Assembly (NCBI GenBank): GCA_014218235.1
Contig: CM024753.1
Location: 6,324,001-6,388,000, forward strand
DNA length: 64,000 nucleotides
Reading direction: 5' to 3'
Source: Colocasia esculenta
Lineage: Eukaryota; Streptophyta; Magnoliopsida; Alismatales; Araceae
The stretch's first letter is position 1, and every line of letters starts with the position of its first letter. This document shows positions 55,801 through 64,000 of this stretch, in pieces. The notes beneath the pieces were generated by a model. That model was not told the origin of the DNA, searched no databases, and saw nothing but the letters and a program-made list of their open reading frames with translations. The position numbers and the translations under genes were made by a program.

Positions 55801-58800
55801 TTTGATAATTCAAATAAACCATATGGAACACTAAAAATCTAAAGTCCGGTAAAAAAAGTCAAACGTGCATGTGACTTCTCCAAGGGAGCCGCTCTGTGAC
55901 GGCCCTGGATATTTATGCCCAATAAGGCTCATATCCAGATCCGCCTCCCGCGAACGAACCGAAGTCTTGCAAGGGATATCTCACACACGTGTCCAGGAAG
56001 AGTATAAAAGACAAACCACAAGAATATAAGACACAAGAAAATACATGTGCTCATATCTGTTCACAAATTTGTACAACTGTCTCATTACATTAATACATGT
56101 CCAATTAAAAAGTACAACTACCTGGGGCATACCCCGAGGGAGCACAAGCTCACACAACACTACTAACACTACTGCTGGTGGTACAAGTCTGACACAACGT
56201 CTCCACAAGCCAAACACACGGCAAGCCCTGCAAGAACTGTATGGGAGTGAGCCTCAACAAGTCACAGGCTCAGTAGGGGACCACCCAAAAACCACCACAG
56301 CAACTAAACGGAAGAGACAACTAAACAGTAGAGACCTCAACCTCAAAGGGTCTCACTGGCCACACAAATAGCCAAACCATGACATGCTCACATCATAACA
56401 ATAAATAACAATTAAACATAATCATGGCAATAAACCTAAAGTTCTCGGAAGGAATGTGGGACTATAGGACTAATATAATACTATTAGTCAGCCCAACTAC
56501 TGAAGTGCCTAAACCACAGTCTCACCGGCACACTGCTACAACAACTGGTTGCCTAAGCTATAAGCCACACAGGCAAATCACTGCCCAGGCTACAAGCTTC
56601 ATAGGTGAACCTCAAACACTTGAGTTACAGGACTGCTAACAAAGAGCTGGTCTTTTATACTCCAAACCACACTACGTCGGAAATTACACACGAGGTAACA
56701 TGACAGGCTACCACGAAGCCAATCTATAACATACTAAAACTATAATTGGAATCTTACCTAAAGAAAGGTGAAACATAACAACTGGGAAGTCCTATCACGC
56801 GACCTCCACGGAGCACAGCTCCACCAAACCACAGTACACCTAGGTCACAAGCCTCATTGGCAAATTACCACAAAGGGCAACATGATTGGCAATCACAAAC
56901 TAATTTACAATAAACTATAAACAAAGATTTATTTAAAAAGGATAGGATACAACAAGTGGCAGATCAAACCACAAGACCTCCACAACACACAAGTACCCAA
57001 AAAGGTTGGTACACAATGTACCACCACAAAACTGCAAAGTAACCCACGAAGGGTATAGGTACCTGCTACTCTGAGGTACCACAACACAAACACTCGTACG
57101 AAGGGTACAAGTAGATGGTAACACCACACAAAACCATAACTATATTGTGCCATCACTTAGGCACAACATTACAGGTGAAACCTCAATCGACAAGTTACAC
57201 AAGCCACAACCGCAGTCACAACTGTGCCAACACCAGGGCACACCACGAACGGTCAAACCTCGACCACGAGTCACAAACTCACAAACCACAGTCAGAGGCA
57301 AAGCACGAGTCAGAAGAACGACGCCACCACACGGGAACGGACTACTGGCTGATCAGGCCAGTATCCAACCCGGACAACACAACACAAGAACAACCTCTCA
57401 GCCTCGTAGTCACGGACGAAAGGTCCAACTGCCGCTCCACGAGAACAAGTCAAACAACTGTGGAGACCAACTAACACCACACCTGCAGACACACAATTGC
57501 AAGTCCATACCTGGCACCTATAGGGTCTCTGGCCAGAACACCCTAAAGTGAGGTACTGGAAAACAAGACTAGCTGGGGACAGTGTCGACTACTGGTGTCC
57601 GTACCCCAACTACGAGCGCGCTACAAGCGACTGCACACCGACAAACATAAGCCGCTGCCCTACTGTCGTCTTTCCCTCAGCCGGACGTACAACTCAAACA
57701 CAGGAGTGAGGGTGTCCAGGAAGACGACACAGACCTCAACAGTACAACACAAGTACCGGGACAAACCCCGAGCACAACAGACACACGTGCCTGGCTCACA
57801 AAGAACCTGGGGTACCCGACTAGAGAGGCATTCCGGAATAGGCGCCGGACCACCACACTCGGCTAGCACACAAACCACGATATTTACATATATAATCTTT
57901 ATTTATAATTCACGATATACATGTGTTAGGATTAGCTTAACATCGGTCACTATGTGACCCCAAAGCTATCCTACACCAACACATCCATGAACCACAAACT
58001 TGCCTATCATTGGCCACCACGTGACCTCCGTGGCAACACACACACCACTTAATACATAATTCAATATAATATTCTTCAAAGGACAACAACAGACCAGGCT
58101 AGGTCCACACATGACCTTCACTGCCCAAACACTACAAAGTCATAGCTAGGCTCACACAGGAACCTCACTGCCCAGTTATTACAACAAAACTTTAAACACT
58201 GAGCCACATTAGAGTATATGCCATGCATACACTCACACACACACGGCATCCAAACCACGTAGACACCACGTGTATAATACACCAACCAGGTGCACCACAC
58301 GCCATTCACATAAACAACATGTCCCATACTTAGACAATACGCTCCAAGAGCGCTACGAGTGTCAATGCACCACACAAACCACGTAAACACCAAGCCGGTT
58401 ACGTACATGACATAATAACCACGTAAAACATGCCCATCTCGTGAGCAACACACTTCATGAACGTGACAAGTGCACTGGCTCCACCTATCATTGCCATGCA
58501 CAACAATTATCATAATAAACAAACCTCACTGCTGCGGTCGCGACATGGAATACTGTCGCCACCAGGTCGCGACACCCCGACAGACCGCGATCAGAAACCT
58601 TAACGCGACAGGGCGCAACGGCGCAATAAGATCGCGCCACCCCGACAGACCGCGATAAGAAACCTTAACGCGACAGGGCGCAACGGCGCAATAAGATCGC
58701 GCCACCCCGACAGACCGCGATAGGAAACTCTAACGCAACGGGTTCACTTGTCGTAACCAGGTCGCGTCAGGAACCTGGGACGCCATTAGATCGCGACCCA

Positions 58801-61800
58801 CTTAAACGTCGCAACAGAAACCCTAACGTGACAGATCGGGCTGTCACCTTCGCAGGCGAAAACCCTAATCTGGAAGGGACTTCACAGATCACCCATCCTG
58901 ACCATTCAAACCACGCTTAATTCATGTTTTACATGCTTTAATGGATACCCTAGCATGGTATCTACTGTTCTTTAAGCTTTAAACGAATCAAATTCACACC
59001 ACGAGCAATTCACACAATCAAACGAGGTAGAAACACCCTACCTTCGCGAAGAACGCGAAGACCGGAGATCCCTCGGCGTTTCCCCCGCTCCACGCGACGT
59101 CCTCGCGGTGAGAGCGCGCCGAGAACTCCACCAAAACCTCAAATCGCCAAGAAACCCTGCAGCAGCTTCCCCCCTGGCCGAGCAGAGCTTCCTCTGCTCT
59201 GTTCGGTTGGGGTTCTTAAAAACAGCACAGCGGTTGGGATCGCGATGTGCACCCCCGTCGCGACCTGATCGCGACCTAGGTGACCATCGCCTTCCCAAGG
59301 CCGACGTCAGCAGGCCACCCAGCGCACAACACTTGGCGCGCATGCAGACGACGTCCACCAAACAGCGGTAACAGGAACGCGACCCCAAGGACTTACGCGT
59401 TCAGAACGCGGCGCAAGCCTCCGTCGCGTTTACAGCCGCAAGACCTGTGAGCACTTTGGGCCCAACGGCGGCCCACCAAGCCTCACAACTCGCGCGAACA
59501 CCTGAAACACAGCTAATGGGCCACACATTGGCCACCAAACCCGCTAAACATGGATCCACAGGGATCCGAAAAATACGCGACGTTACACGCTCTCCTACTG
59601 ACAGCACTTAGTCTGCTTGAGATCTCTCAGGATTTGGTCAAACTAAAATATCATCACCCAAACACATGAGACTTGTCATTTTCTAGTTTCTTTTCAATTT
59701 TTAGACATATTGTGGGATTATGTAATGAACTCATTTAGTATTTACTTGTTTTAAGTGTGTTAAGATATTGTACTTCTTATTTTTTTTAACATATTTACAT
59801 GTATGTGTATTTACTAGTTTGTTTTAAAAGTTGAAAATTAGTTTTATGATGATAGAATGATATTTGCACTTCTTGTTCTTATTTAGTGGCTTATTTATTT
59901 GAAGATGTCAATTTAGATTTTTTATGACTTTATGATATATAATGTGAGTTTGTTTACTTGTAGTTTAAATTTTGTTGCTTTCATATAATTTTGACTTTTT
60001 TGTTGTGACATTTATTTTTTTGCAAGTATTTTTTTGTGATACATAGCTATTATATATATTTCTCAATTTTATGTATTATTTTAATAATATATCTGCCATA
60101 TTATGATATGTCATTGTCTTTATGTCTGTCATATTATGATATTTTTTATTGAAATTTCATCATTATATATATTAATAGATACATAAATATCATGTAAGAG
60201 GGACACTTGAAAACAACTCATATTTGGTTCTGTCCTAAACGCCTAGGCACCGCTTAGGCGGGTGCCTAAGCGCTTAGGCGACCCTAACTACGCCTTGGTC
60301 GCCTTGACGCCTTGACAACTATGAGGTCGCCTAAGACCAACGTGGCTCATCTCTAGGTCAAGTTATAAAATAGTGGATCAACTCAATCTGACGAGGCTCT
60401 CTAGGGGCCAAGGCCCAAGAGAGGATGTTAGACTCGACGAGGCTCGTCTTGGATGAAGGCCGAGGCGAGGAGGTCGGTTCCAGCCAATGTGGCACATGCA
60501 ACCGCCCGCTTTTAGAACGTTGGACTGCACCTAGCACGCCGACATGGGCCGACCTGTACGGTAACGTGGTGTGCCTGGTAATGACGTACTTGGCAGGGCG
60601 ACGTGGGTCGTCGGGCGTGGCGGCAAGGTATGCCCCAGTACGGTGGCAGGGCACGCCAGGCGTGACGGCACGAGGTGTCCAGTACGGTGAAAAGGCGCTA
60701 TCTACGTCAATCCGAATGAGTCCATGTCGGTTCAAGGCGATTGCTCGTCAGACCGGAGGATAGGCCAACCTCTATAAAAGGGAAATCACTCGACCAACTA
60801 GAGGTACGCAATTGTTCACCCTAAACCATCTAGCGCTTCTCAGTCACCTATTGACTTGAGTGTCGGAGTGTCCCCCCACCGAGCTCCCTCAGTGGTCTTG
60901 CAGGTCTCAGGCCCGGGGCGAAGTGTTCATCGTCGGCAACGTGCAGGCTCCTCCACGTCACTTCTGCTCCGACCGACGTCTTCGAAGAAACCATATCAGA
61001 AAGTTCATGCAAATAACTCAGATCTGATCCATATAATCGTAATAAAGGAGATGATCTTCACTTTTTTCAAGGTTGCATGCAGGGTCCAAAGGCTACCAGA
61101 TAGAACTACCATCAGAAACTATCTACATGAAGAAGCAAAGAAGCTATAGATACAAAGAACATGATGTTCCCTACGAAATTTGAGTTTTGGAAGCAACGAG
61201 AAGAATTTTCAAAAACAGGAATGTCAAGTGATCATGAGATTGAAGCATTGCTGAGGATTGAATCATCGTTGCTTGTAGTCAACACACACGTCAGAGAAAG
61301 GGTAAGAAGTAACTAGTTCCTCAAGGTCAACACTCTTGATTATTGCTATTGATTTAAAACTGATGCCACAAGTCGAGGAATTGAAAGTAAATACCAGTTA
61401 AAATGTATCTGACGGTATAGTGTGATGGGAAGCATTACCTGCATAAGAATCACAGCCATAGCCTCCCCGGCAGGTACTAGATGGCAAAGTTGTGAGGGAA
61501 ATAACGTTGCCAAGGCTACAGCAACTGCAGTTATGCATGGAAGTTTTCCTCCTTGTAATCCAAACCTGTGTGTAATATAAATGGATATTTTGCATATAGC
61601 AAAAGATAAAGCAAGCGCGCTGGCGGATTGTAAAACTGGTAACTTATTTCCTGAATTAGATTCTCTTGCCAATGCATCATCTGCCAAAAATGGGAAATTT
61701 CACTGAGCACCGGTAGCTATAGTTTAACTCTTACCACATGATTACTCACAACAAACACATAACAATTACATTAGAATGTGCCATTATGTAGATTCTAATA

Positions 61801-62849
61801 CAGTTCCAAAAACAAAAAATTCCCATGCTGATCATAGATGGCAAGAAAAATGAGTATAAAAATATGACAACCGTAATATGCTCGTCCATACTGTCCAAGT
61901 GACTTATTAACTAGACCAGGTTCTCCAGCAAAACACCCCACATAAAGACATCTTATTGGTGGTATTTCAGACTTTTTCACTCTCTTATGAGTTTCATTTA
62001 AACCCAGTGCAGTGGAGAACTATATAATGCACGGCATGAAAAGTAGTTGACACAAATAAACACCGGTCTACATCTACCACACAGCACGACTATGTACTAG
62101 TAAAAGCATAGTCATTCCAATCATGATTGGAATGTGCAGGAGAGCCCAGGGTTAGGGACTAACCTGAGGAAAACAGCATGCAAAATCCTCTGTTGACTTT
62201 ATCAGCCACCACTCCCCAGGGCCCAAAACTTAGAGACAGAGAGAACAATGAACTCGACAGGAAGCCACGTCTAGACAAACTTATGATACTATGCAACAAG
62301 GTCATCTAACATAAATGCATATGTTGGTACAGCCTAGAAGGCAGCAATGTCCATAAAATTAAAAGAAGTGACAATTGAAATAAAATGAACCATAGCCATC
62401 CATAACCATGATACTATCTGCAATTCTGCATGGAGAGAAAAGGCAGAATGGTGCACAGGAATAAGTTGCCATTTCATTGTCCTATATTACCACTTTTTGT
62501 GAAAATAGAGCACCAGAGAGTCTTGCAAAATTGGTATGTGTAAGAAAGAGACAAAATTGCATACTCAACTCAACTTTGTAACTTGTCATAAATTGAAGTC
62601 CATGAAAAATTAAATGTGGCACCGACAAACAGATCATGACTCACAGATTGCAGCAGTACCAGGGATGTATGTTGTAAGAGAATCACCGCATACCATTCTT
62701 TGTCGTCGAATCCTCTGGACTGATTTTGGCTGCCAAAGCAAAGAGGGATGCAAAATATATTGCACATATAAGATTGTCTGCAGCGAGTCCTGCTGCTAAA
62801 ACTGATGGAGAAGTGCCAAGGGCGTCCGAAACAGCAACATAATTGACAG
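52557..62849 (-). CDS. DUF819-type multi-pass membrane protein, C-terminal three exons
   Basis: This plant gene belongs to the DUF819 family of multi-pass membrane proteins, probably plastid or inner-membrane in plants; its substrate is unknown. Three minus-strand exons (62694-62849, 61439-61680, 52557-52880) join in phase. Conserved blocks are NYVAVSDALGTSPSVLAAGL, GGKLPCITAVAVALATLFPS and NANVGGPTTACGMATAKGW. At least five hydrophobic segments are visible. Its upstream exons are not seen; they may lie past 64000. The 8.6-kb intron between the last two exons holds three nested transposons. It converges with the PDR2-type gene. Confidence 0.9.
53107..53344. repeat. Tandem duplication of about 119 bp
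   Basis: Two units, starting at about 53116 and 53229, share AACACTATAAAATTGCAGAT and ACATGGAACTGAATCATATA. The second copy ends at the boundary of the left LTR at 53345. Confidence 0.85.
53345..53932 (+). repeat. Left LTR of the small LTR element
   Basis: It starts TGTACATCC and ends CGTATCA. A TATA-like CTCTATAAAAAG lies near 53699, matched by CTCTATAAAAGG near 60771 in the right copy. Confidence 0.78.
53935..53950 (+). other. Primer-site candidate of the small LTR element
   Basis: TGGCATCGTCTGTAGG lies just inside the left LTR and resembles TGGCGCC-type plant primer sites with changes. The tRNA was not identified. Confidence 0.4.
54050..55020. repeat. Tandem minisatellite in the small LTR element
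   Basis: About 14 irregular units of roughly 60-75 bp contain CATCTCTGGGTAAGGCCGAG with a following ATG. CATCTC and GAGATG can pair around TGGGTAAGGCC in each. The same units also occur inside both LTRs (53390-53510 and 55150-55320). Confidence 0.85.
55097..55116 (+). other. Polypurine tract of the small LTR element
   Basis: GGGA followed by a run of about 16 Gs immediately precedes the right LTR. Confidence 0.5.
55895..59587. mobile_element. Large solo LTR, 3.7 kb
   Basis: It starts TGTGACGGCCC and ends GACGTTACA, so the termini form the inverted pair TGTRACG. The 5-bp duplication CGCTC flanks it exactly (55890-55894 and 59588-59592). No second copy, primer site or pol domain was found inside, so it is read as a solo LTR from unequal recombination. 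Its length suits long-LTR Ty3/gypsy lineages such as Tekay/Del. Open frames in it have no recognised domain. Confidence 0.78.
58567..58761. repeat. Three 65-bp tandem units in the solo LTR
   Basis: Units start with TCGCGMCACCCCGACAGACC at 58567, 58632 and 58697. Each holds CGCGATMAGAAACC-like and GCAACGGCGCAATAAGA-like parts; the last is diverged. Confidence 0.85.
60999..61438 (-). other. DUF819 intron remainder
   Basis: No gene or repeat was recognised here. The donor GTAATG of the upstream exon is at its right end. Confidence 0.6.
61439..61680 (-). CDS. DUF819-type protein, middle exon
   Basis: The acceptor TTTGGCAG is at 61681-61688 and the donor GTAATG at 61433-61438. It reads DDALARESNSGNKLPVLQSA, then hydrophobic segments with GGKLPCITAVAVALATLFPS, to VILMQ. 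It is 242 bp: two bases complete an Asp codon and the end is phase 0. Confidence 0.9.
61681..62693 (-). other. DUF819 intron, no further feature
   Basis: This 1.01-kb intron has normal borders and no recognised repeat or exon. Confidence 0.7.
62694..62849 (-). CDS. DUF819-type protein, upstream exon seen in window
   Basis: The acceptor ATTCCCAG is at 62850-62857 and the donor GTATGC at 62688-62693. It reads VNYVAVSDALGTSPSVLAAG, then LAADNLICAIYFASLFALAA and KISPEDSTTKN. It is 156 bp. Confidence 0.88.
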
Positions 62850-64000
62850 CTGGGAATTTATATTTACACAATAATGACAATTTAAATGATTATAACCCAG
62901 ACAAGATCCATAAAGAAGCAACATAGAAGCAATAATAAAACAATGGATGCATCTCACAGACGTCAAGAGTTGCATGGTACTAAGCAATAATGTATGGAAC
63001 CTAGTGTGAATAGGCATGCTTTCTATTATAACGTACAACGGTAGATGGAGAAGAGAGGACAGGAGTGGATTTATCGAGCAACAGCAAATTTGACTCCACC
63101 AGAAATGAGGAACAAGCTGGGAAAGGCCACAACATTGTTAAACAAGCATCAACTTACAAAACGAAGGATTGGAGCAACCAACAGCTCATCTGTGCAGGTA
63201 AGGGCAGCTCCAAGCATTGTTGCTTTAAGATGGAAAGAGGTGGGTGTATAGCCAGAATGTAAACTGTCAATCTCCAAGGTGAACTGAGGCAGTTCATAAG
63301 ATAGAGCAGTGACAATGGTTCATAGAAACAACAAATCTTGGTTGATTTGGATCAGGATCTCCAATGCCAAACCAATTTCAAGAAGGGAAAAAAATCTAAA
63401 CCTGTCTTTTAATTAAAAAAAAAAGAGGGAAAAAGTGTTGTTCAACTCAAATCAGAAGTAGCTGTTCTTAAATCAGTCGACGAACAAGATCAAATCTGGC
63501 TGATCCACAGGATGTTCAACTCCACAACACTTCAAAAGATGCAGAAGAGGGAGAGTACTGTGAGGGGTGAAGATCCACAGTTTCCTTTAGAGCCTTGAGA
63601 GATAATGCACATAAGAGGCGGGTAACTTGGTTCAGGACAGCAGTAAACAAAAGATTAAGAAATATTTTGTTTGCTTAATCACATAGCCAGCAAAGAAAAC
63701 ATGGAAGGAAGGAACCAGGCATGAAACAGCTAGTTGTGCATGAACTTCCAGTCAGGTCAGGTGCCAATATGTGACAAACAAGATAGTGTAGTTGTGAACT
63801 GGCTAGTTCGATTAGCTTTGGCCATTTTCATACGATTTTGACTGTTTATTAAGTCATTTGCATACCATTTTGAACTTTTGGGCAACTTTTAAGACCGGAT
63901 TTATGCACCCACAGAAGAAGACAGGTTCTATCAAATCCTCGTTTATTTCCACCAGTAGCAGTAAAATTCAAGCACTATTTAAATCTAAAATCATATGATA
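62850..64000 (-). other. Upstream DUF819 intron, runs off the window
   Basis: No preceding exon was recognised. Frames on either strand are short and without domains. Confidence 0.55.

Larger units (their letters stand above)
55336..60323. mobile_element. Non-autonomous hAT-like element (CATAGTTGTCAAGGCG), with a nested solo LTR
   Basis: The left end is CATAGTTGTCAAGGCGGATG and the reversed right end CATAGTTGTCAAGGCGTCAA. The 8-bp flanks AGGTCGTC (55328-55335) and AGGTCGCC (60324-60331) match at seven of eight. Subterminal GCCTAGGCG motifs occur in both orientations. Without the solo LTR it is about 1.29 kb and has no coding sequence. Confidence 0.85.
53345..60998 (+). mobile_element. Small non-coding LTR retrotransposon (TRIM/LARD-like), with a nested hAT
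   Basis: Two related repeats, 53345-53932 and 55124-60998, share CCTAAGTCTAAGACG at the left and ACTTGAG.GTCGGA and CGGCTC-like blocks at the right. The second is split by a hAT insertion. Removing that insertion leaves an element of about 2.7 kb. A primer-like TTGGCATCGTCTGTAGG follows the left LTR and a run of more than 15 Gs precedes the right one. No coding sequence exists. No target duplication was found. Confidence 0.78.
55124..60998 (+). repeat. Right LTR of the small LTR element, interrupted by a hAT
   Basis: The LTR parts are 55124-55335 and 60324-60998. The second part carries the promoter and downstream blocks also found at 53500-53932, ending CATATCA. About 90 bp near 60640-60730 is extra relative to the left LTR, with repeated GCACG.CAGG-type units. 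Confidence 0.75.
52881..61438 (-). other. Long DUF819 intron (8.6 kb) with nested transposons
   Basis: GT at 61437-61438 and AG at 52881-52882 on the minus strand bound the intron; the flanking exons join in phase (VILMQ to VFFVV). A small LTR element, a hAT element inside its right LTR, and a solo LTR inside that hAT fill most of it. Confidence 0.88.

Noticed and set aside
56045..57957. Thr/His-rich frames within the solo LTR
   Set aside because: They reflect CAC/ACA-rich DNA, have no recognised domain, and lie inside a non-coding LTR.
63141..63260. Minus-strand frame ATMLGAALTCTDELL as an upstream DUF819 exon
   Set aside because: It does not match the conserved block expected before VNYVAVSDALG, and borders and phase do not fit.
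1..64000. CRISPR arrays, bacterial operons, tRNA and rRNA genes
   Set aside because: Repeats are transposon or minisatellite in nature, genes have introns, and no cloverleaf or rRNA sequence was recognised.

Overview
This window is nuclear DNA from a flowering plant with a repeat-rich genome. It holds parts of two conserved plant genes, split by GT-AG introns, and a dense nest of plant-type transposons. The sequence alone does not identify the species; very long, transposon-filled introns suggest a large genome.

Host genes. On the + strand, eight exons between 24339 and 49775 encode the C-terminal half of a P5A-type ATPase (the PDR2/MIA family). Their phases join without a break, and the reading frame ends at 49775. 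No exon of the N-terminal half was found in the first 24.3 kb, so the gene either has a very long upstream intron or lost that half. On the - strand, three in-phase exons (62694-62849, 61439-61680, 52557-52880) encode the C-terminal part of a DUF819-type multi-pass membrane protein; its upstream exons are not seen. The two genes converge tail to tail with about 2.8 kb between stop codons.

Transposons. From the left: an antisense Ty3/gypsy chromovirus (594-8524); a 4.7-kb hAT DNA transposon with a decayed transposase (8553-13215); four short or medium non-autonomous hAT-like elements (13365-13573, 14907-16152, 16774-17858 with 16784-17001 nested in its terminal repeat); a possible old Tat-type LTR remnant (about 18.0-19.3 kb); a decayed zinc-knuckle retroelement-like stretch (20.0-22.4 kb); and a 510-bp hAT-like MITE (22608-23117). 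The 20.3-kb PDR2 intron 27182-47528 contains an 18-kb Tat-lineage Ty3/gypsy element (28235-46212) with two near-identical 1.6-kb LTRs, a GTGAT target duplication, a tRNA-Arg primer site, dual RNase H and an antisense ORF. The 8.6-kb DUF819 intron contains three nested insertions: a small non-coding LTR element (53345-60998), a hAT element in its right LTR (55336-60323), and a 3.7-kb solo LTR inside that hAT (55895-59587).

Most unusual observation. Between pol and the antisense ORF of the Tat element (about 38.6-41.2 kb) lie three families of repeated hairpins. Their stems change in sequence from copy to copy while pairing is kept and loops stay constant (a GNRA-capped hairpin, a GCCTCTAA-loop hairpin and a GTCAA-loop hairpin). 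This looks like selected RNA or single-strand DNA structure rather than protein coding.

Quality note. The paired LTRs differ mainly by single-base indels in short runs, and the transposon reading frames break the same way, so some frameshifts may be assembly errors rather than true decay.
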